From Alteribacillus sp041949975 (GTDB lineage: Bacteria > Bacillota > Bacilli > Bacillales > Marinococcaceae), in assembly GCF_041949975.1 (NCBI RefSeq), contig NZ_JBHFQG010000003.1:159517-223516 (forward strand): DNA of 64,000 nucleotides, given 5' to 3'. The stretch's first letter is position 1. Each line of letters opens with the position of its first letter. Positions 17,647 through 29,694 of the stretch are shown piece after piece. Under the pieces are notes generated by a model that was given only the letters and a program-made list of their open reading frames with translations, was not told the DNA's origin and searched no databases. A program made the position numbers and the translations under genes.

Positions 17647-18744
17647 ATGGCTGAAAAAGATAAACACTATTTCGCTGGAGACTACACAGCTAAAGGATTT
17701 TACCCGTTGTATACAACAAACTTTCAAGGACTTGACCTTGTCATAAAATTAACAGGTGTCTCTAGTTCGGTAAAATCAGAGGCAATGAAAAAAATTGCAG
17801 AGGAATGGCAAAGAAAAGGCTTCAGCATTGAATGGATTCATTGTTCCTCAAACAACGAAGCATTGGACGGAATTATTTTTCCGGATTTAAAAATTGGGAT
17901 TTATGACAGCGCTTGTGGTGATATATCATTAGAGACTGTTTCAGAAGCAGAGATAAACACAGACGACGAATTTCTAAGGAAAGAACGTCTTGCAGACCAG
18001 GACAATACGATTAATCGTTACCATCACCGAATAAATAGAGCTTTTCAGTCATCACTCGAATTATTTAAAACTGGTTTATTCGTTCATGATGATTTAGAAG
18101 ACATTTACATTAAAAACATGGATTTTGCGAAAGCAGATCAACTCGCCATCGATGTAAAAAAACAATTATACCGCACTCTAGAACCAACAGGAAAAAATTC
18201 CATTACAAAGCATCGTTTTTTTGGCGCTTCCACCCCAAACGGTGTGATAGACTACATCCCCAATTTGACTGAGGATTTGGGGAAAAGATATTTTATTAAA
18301 GGTCGCGCAGGCACTGGTAAATCAACCTTGTTAAGAAAATTAGCTGCACCCGCCGAAAAACTTGGCTTCGATGTCGAAATGTATCATTGCGGCTTCGATC
18401 CAGAAAGCATGGATATGCTCATCGTGAGAGAGCTTGATTTTTGCGTTTTTGACAGTACTGATCCTCATGAATATCTCCCAGAGAAAGACAGCGATGAAAT
18501 CATTGATCTCTATAAAAAAACGGTAGTGCCGGGTACAGATGAAAAGTACGAAAAGGAAATAAATAAACTTACTGCAAAATATAAAAGCTATATGAAAAAA
18601 GGCGGGGTTTTCTTAAAAAAAGCGAAACGAAATAAAGAAGAACTCGATCAGATATATAGGGATGCTATGAAAAATTCAGTGATAGAAGATAATTTTCAGA
18701 TCATAAATGAGAAAGTAAAGCAGCAAGCAAATAGATTACAATAA
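17647..18744 (+). CDS. P-loop nucleotide-binding protein, PRK06851-like
   Basis: A 365-residue soluble protein with a clear Walker A motif in the second half (IKGRAGTGKSTLLRKL). The first half resembles a duplicated P-loop region that has lost the lysine loop (VIKLTGVSSSVKSEAMKKIA). The family is found in Bacillus and is described only as a predicted ATPase or kinase. I chose ATG 17647, which has GGGAG 10 bases upstream, over a GTG at 17611. It lies 95 bases after the CDF gene and a hairpin ends the transcript. Confidence 0.75.
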   Translation: MAEKDKHYFAGDYTAKGFYPLYTTNFQGLDLVIKLTGVSSSVKSEAMKKIAEEWQRKGFSIEWIHCSSNNEALDGIIFPDLKIGIYDSACGDISLETVSEAEINTDDEFLRKERLADQDNTINRYHHRINRAFQSSLELFKTGLFVHDDLEDIYIKNMDFAKADQLAIDVKKQLYRTLEPTGKNSITKHRFFGASTPNGVIDYIPNLTEDLGKRYFIKGRAGTGKSTLLRKLAAPAEKLGFDVEMYHCGFDPESMDMLIVRELDFCVFDSTDPHEYLPEKDSDEIIDLYKKTVVPGTDEKYEKEINKLTAKYKSYMKKGGVFLKKAKRNKEELDQIYRDAMKNSVIEDNFQIINEKVKQQANRLQ

Positions 18745-18748
18745 AAGT

Positions 18749-18780
18749 GACGCCCAACAGAGTCATCTCTGATGGGCGTC
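18749..18780. terminator. Hairpin between converging genes
   Basis: GACGCCCA and TGGGCGTC form an 8-base stem with inner AGA/TCT pairing. On the minus strand it is followed by ACTTTTATTG. It serves the two genes converging here. Confidence 0.65.
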
Positions 18781-18785
18781 ATCCG

Positions 18786-19127
18786 TTACTTGATTCCTAT
18801 TTCAGCGTGAATGGCTCCTTTATTTTTAGAAGATACCGTGAGACCAGATCCTCCTTTTATTTGGGTAGTTTCAAAAACAACTTTTCTTTTCACATTAGCT
18901 GCTTCTATTTTATAAATTTTCTCTTCTCCATATTTTAAGGTGTCTGCTTTAATTAATTGATCATTTAAATATATCGGTAATGATTCTTTTTCAACTGAGT
19001 CTTTGTCGTATGCATTCATGTTTAATTTACGGGGCTTTTGTGCAGCACTATTATTTTTTATTTTTACATACAATTCCTTTTTATTTCTTACAGGTATTGA
19101 ACAGCGCGATACGTTCTTTTTTGCCAT
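18786..19127 (-). CDS. Uncharacterised small beta-rich protein downstream of the giant repeat protein
   Basis: A 113-residue basic protein with one cysteine near the N-terminus (VSRCSIPVRNKKELYVKIKN) and a pattern of alternating hydrophobic residues suggesting a beta sandwich. GGAGGAGA lies 6 bases before the ATG. It has no signal peptide or membrane segment and no family I recognise. It follows the giant acidic protein by 26 bases in the same direction, so the two are very likely co-transcribed. A structural partner role is inference. Confidence 0.75.
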   Translation of the reverse strand: MAKKNVSRCSIPVRNKKELYVKIKNNSAAQKPRKLNMNAYDKDSVEKESLPIYLNDQLIKADTLKYGEEKIYKIEAANVKRKVVFETTQIKGGSGLTVSSKNKGAIHAEIGIK

Positions 19128-19153
19128 CCTATCTCCTCCAATTATTTAATAAT

Positions 19154-22435
<3,282 letters not shown>

Positions 22436-22552
22436 TTAAATCTCTCCCATCTTTATTGAATTAGTCTTCTGAAATATAGACCTCATAGGTTATAGAAAGC
22501 CATTTTATGAATTTAATTGAATAATCTAAAAAATTTATTAAAAACTAATTTA

Positions 22553-22672
22553 TTAATGCTGCTTTCTAGCTGGCCGGGCTTTCTCTTTTGCTATACGCTT
22601 TTCCAAATTTTCTATTTTTTTACGGAGTCTTTTCCTTTTTCTTTTAGCAGTACTAAGCCTACTTTGGGCCAA
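22553..22672 (-). CDS. Very basic 39-residue peptide upstream of the giant acidic protein
   Basis: A short frame with TTG start (22670-22672) and AAAAAAGGAGGG 6 bases upstream, an excellent ribosome site. The peptide has 17 Lys/Arg among 39 residues, including LSTAKRKRKRLRKKIENLEK, and probably forms one helix. It precedes the giant acidic gene in the same direction by about 117 bases. Its charge is opposite to that protein, which suggests a possible partner. It is too short for family assignment. Confidence 0.7.
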   Translation of the reverse strand: MAQSRLSTAKRKRKRLRKKIENLEKRIAKEKARPARKQH

Positions 22673-22704
22673 TGGTAACCCTCCTTTTTTCTCGAGGTAC
22701 TCAC

Positions 22705-22735
22705 ATTATAGTAAGTTAGGTTCATTTTGTTGTAG
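22705..22735 (-). promoter_or_regulatory. Candidate promoter for the basic peptide and giant protein genes
   Basis: TATAAT (complement 22705-22710) lies about 32 bases before the TTG start of the basic peptide. A matching -35 at 17 bases is weak (CAACAA), so either an activator or another sigma factor may be used. Confidence 0.4.
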
Positions 22736-22780
22736 GATAATAACTCTTACTAAAAGCGGATTTTTGAAAGATTGTAAAAT

Positions 22781-22815
22781 AAAAAAGACTTTCTCTCCTA
22801 GAGAGAAGCCTTTTT
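22781..22815. terminator. Bidirectional hairpin
   Basis: AAAAAGACTTTCTCTC and GAGAGAAGCCTTTTT pair around CTA, with A and T runs on both sides. It separates the minus-strand repeat-protein genes from the broken plus-strand gene that follows. Confidence 0.7.
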
Positions 22816-22862
22816 ACTAAAATGATGCTACTTTTTAATAATTTTGCTACCATAATTTAGTG

Positions 22863-23853
22863 ATGAACAGATTAAGAACGAAAGTGGGGATCTTCATTAA
22901 CATTAGTAAAAGAAAATATGTCTATCCTGTCATTGTTACTGCAGATAATAATCTAAAAAGTTATAATTTTATTTATACCAAGCTGAAAGCTCTCTTTCAT
23001 TAATTGATGCCGGTATAAACAGTGGAGCCTGCTGGAACAGCTTACTGAAAACATTAAGAGAAAATGGGTTTTCCCTATTAGATATCGATCAAATTCTATT
23101 AACTCATCATCATATTGATCATATTGGTCTTATAAATCGTATTATTTCTGAACATCCTATTCCAGTATATGCTCATACGCACTCGATCCCCGTTTAAAAA
23201 GAGACGAGAACTTTTTGCAAAGGCGAATCCGTTTCTTTGAGAATTTATACAAGGAAGCAGGCTGCGGGGAAAGAGGACAAAAACACATATCTTATTTGAA
23301 GAAAGCTCTCCAAAGAAATAAAAATCAAGCCATAAAAGCAGAAATACTTCCGTTAAAATCTTTCTTCCAAAATTTAAAAATAATTGAAATGCCGGGTCAT
23401 GCAGACGACCAAGCTGCTTTTTACGATAAGAAGAAGGATTGGCTGTTCGGCGACTTGTTGATTAATCATATATCAAGCAATGCACTGATCGAACCTGATT
23501 TGAACGGCCATCGTACAACTCCTCTGCTTGACCATATAAAATCCATGAAAAAAGCTGTTGAGCTGCAGCCGGAGCTGATATTTTCCGGACACGGCTCGTT
23601 AATCAAAAAACCAGAAGTTTTAGTGAAGAAACGATTAGATGGGATAAATAATAAAGCCGCAGCTCTCTTGCAATTGATTAAAAATGGAGAGATAACCGCT
23701 AATTCATTAGCGCAATCTTATTACGAGAAAAAATATGAAAAGCTGTTTCCACTGGTAATGTCAAAAGTTATCGGCCACCTGGATTACTTAGAAGCGACCA
23801 CACAGGTTAAAAAAGAGCTTATTAATGGAATTTGGAACTATCGTCCATCTTAA
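22863..23853 (+). pseudogene. Metallo-beta-lactamase fold hydrolase, two frameshifts
   Basis: Three frames join into one family protein. It starts MNRLRTKVGIFINISKRKYV, continues as AESSLSLIDAGINSGACWN and then LLTHHHIDHIGLINRI (the HxHxDH metal motif). It then reads FLQRRIRFFENLYKEAG and later PGHADDQAAFYDKKKDWLFG (distal His/Asp). The last 212 residues alone form an intact open frame from 23215. Single missing bases at the T run 22967-22970 and the C run 23188-23191 would restore the full frame. Substrate is unknown. Either a decayed gene or sequencing error. Confidence 0.8.
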
Positions 23854-23914
23854 ACCTCGGCTTTTTTAAATTCTGCTTCTCCATAACAGCACAGCCATTT
23901 TTTATGGGATAGCG

Positions 23915-24560
23915 TTGGCTAGCTGCGGCCTTGTTTTTTTTTGCCCTAAACAATGCTGATCCGTTACTTGAAGAGCTTGTTCTCTATTATAATCAGATGT
24001 TAATGTCACGACTCCCATCAAGACGGTCAACTTTTAACATTTCATCCCATACATGCAGTTCAGCTGTTTGAATACTTTGGGAAATTCTTTCGGCTAAGTT
24101 TTCATCTTTGTTTGTCTCTGGTAAAAGATAACAAACTCATCCCCACCAAACGAGCACACATGTCTGTTTTTCGAAAGTTATCTTGGGTTATCTTTTAGAA
24201 GGGTGGAGATTTTTGTTATTGTCTTATCACCAGCTTTATTTCCAAAGTCATCGTTTATCTCTTTAAAATGGTCAATATCAAGCATGACGACAGAGAAGGA
24301 TGAATCGTGTTTTTCAGCATGCTAAACGACCTTCATTTAGCGTTTTCTCTAGGTATCTGCGAATTGTATAGGTTTGTAAGATGATCTAATACTCTCAGCT
24401 TTATTTCGAGCTGCTTCCTTTCGGTGATATTAATATGCGATATGACAACCCCTTTTATCATACTATTCGTCTCATGATAAATAGGAGCTGCATACAAGGT
24501 AATTCCTCATTTGAGTGACATTCACATCATGCAGAAAATTCTGATACTTTTTCTTCTACC
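23915..24560 (-). pseudogene. Decayed PAS-GGDEF diguanylate cyclase
   Basis: Fragments on the minus strand in different frames give GVVISHINITERKQLEIKLR (end of a PAS/PAC module), VVMLDIDHFKEINDDFGNKA, VCSFGGDEFVIF (the GGDEF active site) and VTLTSDYNREQALQVTDQ (C-terminal GGDEF helix region). At least three frame changes and internal stops separate them. It is therefore a genuine remnant rather than one sequencing slip. It converges on the broken hydrolase. Confidence 0.8.
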
Positions 24561-24585
24561 GCGTTTGAGCCTGTTGTCATTAACA

Positions 24586-24612
24586 GTGCCTGTCCCAAAC
24601 TTTGACAGGCAC
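24586..24612. repeat. Palindrome GTGCCTGTC-9-GACAGGCAC
   Basis: Nine-base perfect arms with a nine-base loop. The same type of palindrome is frequent in Bacillaceae intergenic DNA. Here it lies between the GGDEF remnant and the YteA-type gene. Confidence 0.6.
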
Positions 24613-24717
24613 CACCCATTTTATTAATAATTGGTTTTTCTTTTGTCTTCGCCGCGTTCTTGTTGGTTGGCATTATATCCGGTGTCAGCAACGGGGGCAT
24701 CTTCTACTTTTTCTGTT

Positions 24718-25287
24718 TTACCAGGCTCTTCCCCGGATTTTTCCCTGTGTATCTTCATTATATCCTTGATTGGACGAATCATCGGATGGAGTTTGGGAGG
24801 TCCCATGATCACTTGCGGCATCCCAAGCATCTTCTCTGTCAAAAATAACTTCTTCCCTATTGTCCCGTGTTTTTACAGAAGATTGAATAACATCTTCTTC
24901 TACCGCTCTGTCATTTAAAATTCCTTCACTATCAGCATGTTCAATACACCTTCTTGTTTCCGGAACAGCCTCTAAACGCTTGAAAGAAATCGGTTCTCCG
25001 CAAATTTCACAAATACCGTATGTTCCTTCCTCAATCGCTGTTAATGCTGTTTCAATATGATTTAAATGTTCTCTGGAATTATTATTAAAAGCTGCGTCTT
25101 TCTCCCTTTCAAATAATTCCGTTGCTTCATCTCCTGGATGATTGCTATAGCTTGATAATTCCCCTGTTCCTTCTGCTCTTTCAGGTGTTTCTGTTTCATT
25201 CTGCCCCCCAGGCAGCGTTTGTTCGATTTCCTCTTTCATACTTAGCAATTTATTTTTCTGTTCATTTATTTGATTTGTGGTAAGCAT
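24718..25287 (-). CDS. yteA: YteA-type TraR/DksA zinc-finger protein, probable C-terminal frameshift
   Basis: YteA-family proteins are DksA-like and found in sporulating bacilli. The helical N-terminus (LTTNQINEQKNKLLSMKEEI) is followed by the DksA motif GTYGICEICGEPISFKRLEA and a distal Cys (ETRRCIEH). Two of the usual four zinc cysteines are in CEIC; only one further Cys is visible. The frame ends at GRAW. If one A is removed from the run at 24738-24742, the frame continues GKSGEEPGKTEKVEDAPVAD and ends at 24624, a more natural tail. GGAGGGG lies upstream of the ATG. Confidence 0.8.
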   Translation of the reverse strand: MLTTNQINEQKNKLLSMKEEIEQTLPGGQNETETPERAEGTGELSSYSNHPGDEATELFEREKDAAFNNNSREHLNHIETALTAIEEGTYGICEICGEPISFKRLEAVPETRRCIEHADSEGILNDRAVEEDVIQSSVKTRDNREEVIFDREDAWDAASDHGTSQTPSDDSSNQGYNEDTQGKIRGRAW

Positions 25288-25320
25288 CTTACCCCTCCAT
25301 TACATTTGATGTTTTTATTA

Positions 25321-25390
25321 GAAAAACTTGGTTTGTCGCCAAGTCCTTATGGCGTCGTAGTTTTGCTTATACTGTTTACCAATAAAAATT
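25321..25390 (-). ncRNA. Candidate structured RNA or attenuator, copy 1
   Basis: On the minus strand the segment reads AACAGTATAAGCAAAAC, then a short variable hairpin, then ACTTGG...CCAAGT followed by TTTTTC. It lies directly upstream of the yteA ribosome site. A second copy with about three quarters identity is at 41641-41710. It could be a cis-regulatory leader ending in a terminator, or a dispersed intergenic element. Confidence 0.5.
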
Positions 25391-25539
25391 TTACACTTTC
25401 CTAACAGTGCTAAAAAAACTGTTGTTATGCTCATACACAATAATCTCAAATATTAAACATAGAGAAGCTTATAAACGATTAATTGTCGAATTCATTGGGA
25501 AACATAGTACCACCAATTCAATGAGGAAGGAGAATAGTG

Positions 25540-25689
25540 ATGGATGAGAAAAAACCGCCTCATAAGCAAATGACCGATAAAAGTAACGGATTAAGCAATA
25601 CACAAGAGGTTCTCTACCCGAAAGAATTTAAAAAAGCCGATGAAGCTTACCAGCAAGAAGAAGAAACAACAAATAGTAATAATGATTAA
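25540..25689 (+). CDS. Small hydrophilic protein, 49 residues
   Basis: AGGAAGGAG precedes the ATG at 25540. The peptide begins MDEKKPPHKQMTDKSNGLSN and ends in an acidic/Asn-rich tail. Small charged proteins like this are common in Bacillus, often made during sporulation. I do not recognise the family. Confidence 0.65.
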   Translation: MDEKKPPHKQMTDKSNGLSNTQEVLYPKEFKKADEAYQQEEETTNSNND

Positions 25690-25878
25690 ATAACTGGAAT
25701 CGGCTTATTTTAAAAGTGTCGCTGCACATTGCTTCAGCAGGGACACTTTTTTTAATGGTAGTTTTATGCAATTTGCTCGTTTTAGCTTTCGGAGTTTGTA
25801 TGTTATACGCTATATTAGTATAAGCAGGTATTTTGTACAGATTACATATAACTATCAGCAGCGGGAGTGACATAACTT

Positions 25879-27060
25879 TTGGACACAAAAAAAGCTTTAC
25901 CTATATTATTTAGCGTCATGTTTCTAGTCATGGTGGGGTTTGGAATCATCATTCCGGTTCTTCCATTTTATGCAGCAGAACTCGGTGCCTCCCCTGCCCA
26001 ATTAGGGCTATTAATGGCTGTTTATTCGTTTATGCAGCTGGTTTTTGCACCAATGTGGGGAAGAATTTCTGATCGAATCGGCCGAAAGCCTGTTATGATG
26101 ATGGGAATTTTCGGGCTCGCTTTTTCCTTTTTCTTTATGGGAGCAGCAACAGAGCTGTGGATGCTTTTTGCCGCAAGAATTATCGGAGGTTTTCTATCTG
26201 CAGCTAACATGCCAACTGTTATGGCATATGCTGCCGACATTACAAGTGAAGAAGACCGCGGTAAAGGAATGGGTATCATTGGAGCTGCTGTCGGGCTTGG
26301 GTTTGTTTTCGGGCCGGCGATTGGCGGTATTTTTTCAGAAACAAGCTTGGCTCTGCCTTTTTATTTAGCTGGTGCTTCTTCTTTGCTTACATTTTTACTT
26401 ATTATGTTCGTGTTGAAAGAATCCTTAACTACAGCAAATGGAAAAGAATCATCTGTTAAATTACCTATCCGTAAAGCATGGAACGGTCCCATATCGATTT
26501 TGTATTTTCTGCAGTTATTTGTATCACTCTCCCTATCGGGTTTAGAAGCAACGTTTGCATACTTTGCTGCTGAAAAAGCGGGATTGGGCACCGTAGAACT
26601 AGGCTATATTTTTATGATCATGGGTTTTGCCGGTGCATTAGTTCAAGGCGGTCTGGTTGGAAAACTGACGAAGAAATTTGGAGAAGGATTCGTCATCCAA
26701 ATTGGGATTGTAACCTCTGCTATTGGATTTGGTTTAATCCTGCTCGTAGAAAATTTTGCCACAGCAGCTATCTTTTTAAGCATTTTTGGAATCGGAAACG
26801 GTGTGATTCGTCCTAGTGTTTCAGCTTTAATCACAAAAGCATCGGCTGCAGGGTATGGCAGTGCTACAGGTTTTTTGTCTTCCTTCGATTCGCTTGGAAG
26901 GATTGTCGGTCCTCCATTAGGGGGCTGGCTCTTTTCAGTTTCCATTGGCTTGCCATATGTTTCAGGTATCCTATTATCGGTTATCGCCTTTCTTTTATAC
27001 TACGTATACAAAGCCCAATCCAGAAAACCAACTGTTTCCGCTTCTTCAGCAGAAGGCTAA
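25879..27060 (+). CDS. MFS drug/proton antiporter, DHA1 family
   Basis: A 393-residue transporter with 12 predicted membrane segments. Motif A (GRISDRIGRKPVMMMG) lies between helices 2 and 3. Motif C of antiporters (GAAVGLGFVFGPAIGG) lies in helix 5. It resembles tetracycline/multidrug exporters of the TetA/Bmr type; the substrate is not predictable. Start is TTG with GGGAGTGA upstream. A bidirectional terminator follows immediately. No regulator is adjacent. Confidence 0.9.
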   Translation: MDTKKALPILFSVMFLVMVGFGIIIPVLPFYAAELGASPAQLGLLMAVYSFMQLVFAPMWGRISDRIGRKPVMMMGIFGLAFSFFFMGAATELWMLFAARIIGGFLSAANMPTVMAYAADITSEEDRGKGMGIIGAAVGLGFVFGPAIGGIFSETSLALPFYLAGASSLLTFLLIMFVLKESLTTANGKESSVKLPIRKAWNGPISILYFLQLFVSLSLSGLEATFAYFAAEKAGLGTVELGYIFMIMGFAGALVQGGLVGKLTKKFGEGFVIQIGIVTSAIGFGLILLVENFATAAIFLSIFGIGNGVIRPSVSALITKASAAGYGSATGFLSSFDSLGRIVGPPLGGWLFSVSIGLPYVSGILLSVIAFLLYYVYKAQSRKPTVSASSAEG

Positions 27061-27102
27061 AAAGAGACCGCTCCACAACAAATAAAGGGAGCGGTCTTTT
27101 TA
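27060..27102. terminator. Bidirectional terminator
   Basis: AAAAAGAGACCGCTCC and GGAGCGGTCTTTTT form a 10-base-plus stem with A/T runs on both ends, between converging genes. Confidence 0.88.
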
Positions 27103-27107
27103 CGTTG

Positions 27108-27326
27108 TCAGCTTTGATTCTGGTCAGGGTATGTTTGTGTAGTATTTGCGTTTGCTCCTGCTGCATTGTTTTCCTCTGTTAAAGACTTCAACGATTGAAG
27201 ACTGCTTTCAAGCTTCTGTACTTCCGATTTCAGCTCTTCCGGCGAGTTAACCATCTCTCTTATCCTTTTGCCGGACTCTTCAATCTCATCACTCATTCGT
27301 GAAACAAGAGACACGTCGAATTTCAT
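27108..27326 (-). CDS. Small coiled-coil protein, 72 residues
   Basis: AGGAGGAG precedes the ATG. The sequence has a heptad-like central region (SPEELKSEVQKLESSLQSLK) and an Asn/Thr/Gln-rich tail. There is no membrane segment. No family is recognised. Confidence 0.65.
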   Translation of the reverse strand: MKFDVSLVSRMSDEIEESGKRIREMVNSPEELKSEVQKLESSLQSLKSLTEENNAAGANANTTQTYPDQNQS

Positions 27327-27465
27327 TCATACAACTCCTCCTCAACATGTATTTTTAATAGGATGGCCTTTGTAGACATTCTTTATTATGTAAGAATTGC
27401 ACGTTATTTAACATTTCGAAGATAAAGGAAACCCTCTACTTAATACTTAAAGGAGGAAGATAAAA

Positions 27466-27792
27466 ATGGTAAATATGATTAGACCAGAAGAAAAAGTGAA
27501 AGAATTGAGCGAAGAGAAAAAAGATGACATTATGAAGAACTTTACAGAGTTTCGTGACTTTTTAGGTCATAAAGTTGAAACAGGGGAAAAGGTCGGAATC
27601 GGCGAAGATGCCTTGACGAAGAATGCAAAACGCCTCGCTGATTATTTAGCGAAACATGAAGAGCCGAGAAACCGTGAAGAACCATTATTACGTGAAATGT
27701 GGAACGTATCTAACAAAGATGAACGCAACCACATAGCTCACGTATTAGTTAAACTCGTCGACAGACCGAATGATTATTGCGAAACCGGATAA
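27466..27792 (+). CDS. DUF3243 family protein (YmfJ-like)
   Basis: A 108-residue protein with AAAGGAGGA before the ATG. The segment FTEFRDFLGHKVETGEKVGI, then LADYLAKHEEPRNREEPLLR and VSNKDERNHIAHVLVKLVD matches the short DUF3243 family of Bacillus. Its function is unknown. It has an N-terminal extension of about 25 residues relative to YmfJ. Confidence 0.8.
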   Translation: MVNMIRPEEKVKELSEEKKDDIMKNFTEFRDFLGHKVETGEKVGIGEDALTKNAKRLADYLAKHEEPRNREEPLLREMWNVSNKDERNHIAHVLVKLVDRPNDYCETG

Positions 27793-27925
27793 GAGGCTCC
27801 CCCCTCTCTTCTTCCGCCCCCAGTTTCACACACCGAAATCGTAAGTTCTAGAATGTTTGGACGGGTCTCTTCTGTTATTTAGGTTATTTATTACATTCAG
27901 TTGCCAGGTCACCCGGCATTTATAT

Positions 27926-28059
27926 TCAACACAACCAAATACTACTGGATGCCAGCTGTTTTAAAACATTTCCTCCTTCTGATAACTCATCAAATACATG
28001 ATTTATTTCAGCTTCACTTTTACAATGAACAAACAATGAGAGAGAAGGAATACACGTAA
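27926..28059 (-). pseudogene. C-terminal remnant of a VOC/PhnB-type protein
   Basis: The minus strand reads VEHEFTCIPSLSLFVHCKSE and then AEINHVFDELSEGGNVLKQL before a stop. This is the pattern of PhnB/3-demethylubiquinone methyltransferase-like glyoxalase-fold proteins. No start or N-terminal half remains; the reading frame is closed just upstream, where the TOMM dehydrogenase ends. It is a truncated fragment, possibly cut when the cluster inserted. Confidence 0.55.
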
Positions 28060-28100
28060 ACTCATGCTCTACACGATGCTATCTGTAAACATAAATGTTT

Positions 28101-29672
28101 TTAGCTATACAAACTTCCTCTCAACCAAGGCCGATGGTGATGGGGACCTATCGGGACTTGGATTAGACTCGTCATATCTTGTCGATCCATTTTGTAAATC
28201 TCATCACACAATTTTGCATCAAATCCGAGAAGCGGGTGCCCCCCAAATCCGATTGCAGATGCTGCTAATAGTAATCGTTGCACAAGCATTCCTGCTTCCA
28301 TTTGTTGAATGCGATATCCTCTGTATCCTAATATCGTCTTAAAGTGGTTTTTATTTCCTGCAACATGTAAGCATAGCGGTACTTGGAACAAATTTACATT
28401 GTCCATAGACATTCCGTATTGCAAACGTAGTCGATGATCCCCAGGGTGTATCTCTCGTAACGCATGAGCAGCACCATCATAATAATAAGCACCATCAGGA
28501 ATGCCTTCAACGTTATGCAAACAACCATACAATGAGACACGCGCCTCGTGTTTCTGATTTGTTCCGTCCAAATCATTTTGATACAAGAAGGAAGCCTTTG
28601 CCTCACGTAGAAGGGCTGCAAGTTGGTATTGGCTTACCTTCCCCAAAACAAAATCCATGTCTGGGGAGTATCGCTGCCTGCAGACTGACACCAGATCATA
28701 AGACAACCTATTTCCTTGAGGAAGAGGTATCATTTGACTTTCATCATTCATAACCTCTTTTGATTTTGATTGGATCTTCCGAATCGATTCTGTTGATTCG
28801 ATCATGGATGCTTCATTCATCTTGATTAACATCGGAAACTCTATCTCTTTCTGTGAACGGACGTAATAATTAAACTCCTTCCTTTTCAAATCTCGACATA
28901 ATTGGATTGATGAGATGCCTTCCTCGTTAGGAAACTGAGTTATAGGTTCTACGGATAACGGGATTACCGCATAAACGCTTTCCTCCTTTTCAGATAACCC
29001 GAGAAGATGATTAGCGGCCCGGTCCAGAAATTGAAAATACACATCCGATTTAAAGCCAAACCGCTTTGCCACTTCCAGCAGCTGTCCGATCAAAACACCT
29101 GTATCCAGACCTTGGAGACGGTAAGAAAAATTATTATACTTAAAGAAATTTTTCAGAAACATCGTTGACACAAAAACAGTACCAAAACAAGCGGAAACGT
29201 TGCAGCGATTACCTACAGAACGAGCTATATATGAATCAAAATTCCCTTCTCGTAACAAAACTAAGCGGTGATGTGCTGCATCAAAATGATACACTCCAGT
29301 AGGTAAATCTTCCACCTTCAGATACACATACAATTCGTTTGGATACAATGAACCGCCGGAAGGAACAAACCTTCGGTAAGACTCCATAAGGCCCGGTGCG
29401 TGTTTTGAAGGTCCCGTGTTCAAGACTGACTGGGAAAATTCGGTAAGACCATATACATACCAGAGAAAATGGCCGATATCGCGATGTTGTGGCTTTACAG
29501 GTGTTTCTTGCTCTTCAAGTGTGAGCGGTATTTCTGGAGAAAGCGGAACCACTGGTAAGCCAAGGTAGAGCTTATACGGAAGCGGAGCATCTTCCCAATC
29601 CACTTCCCAATCCGGTGGGCTTATCTTGTCAATGTCAAAATGTAGATTGTGCAAAAATGCGTCTAGACTCAT
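28101..29672 (-). CDS. SagB-type thiazoline/oxazoline dehydrogenase, two-domain
   Basis: FMN-dependent nitroreductase-fold enzyme that oxidises azolines to azoles in TOMM peptides. The 523 residues contain two related halves. The N-terminal half has RRFVPSGGSLYPNELYVYLK (about residue 90), and the C-terminal half has LGYRGYRIQQMEAGMLVQRL and AIGFGGHPLLGFD. The ribosome site AGGAGG lies 7 bases before the ATG, and a second AGGAGG abuts it. It is the last gene of the four-gene minus-strand cluster, 22 bases after the YcaO gene. Doubled SagB-type dehydrogenases accompany heterocycloanthracin-type clusters. Confidence 0.9.
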   Translation of the reverse strand: MSLDAFLHNLHFDIDKISPPDWEVDWEDAPLPYKLYLGLPVVPLSPEIPLTLEEQETPVKPQHRDIGHFLWYVYGLTEFSQSVLNTGPSKHAPGLMESYRRFVPSGGSLYPNELYVYLKVEDLPTGVYHFDAAHHRLVLLREGNFDSYIARSVGNRCNVSACFGTVFVSTMFLKNFFKYNNFSYRLQGLDTGVLIGQLLEVAKRFGFKSDVYFQFLDRAANHLLGLSEKEESVYAVIPLSVEPITQFPNEEGISSIQLCRDLKRKEFNYYVRSQKEIEFPMLIKMNEASMIESTESIRKIQSKSKEVMNDESQMIPLPQGNRLSYDLVSVCRQRYSPDMDFVLGKVSQYQLAALLREAKASFLYQNDLDGTNQKHEARVSLYGCLHNVEGIPDGAYYYDGAAHALREIHPGDHRLRLQYGMSMDNVNLFQVPLCLHVAGNKNHFKTILGYRGYRIQQMEAGMLVQRLLLAASAIGFGGHPLLGFDAKLCDEIYKMDRQDMTSLIQVPIGPHHHRPWLRGSLYS

Positions 29673-29694
29673 CCTCCTACCTCCTACTCACTAC

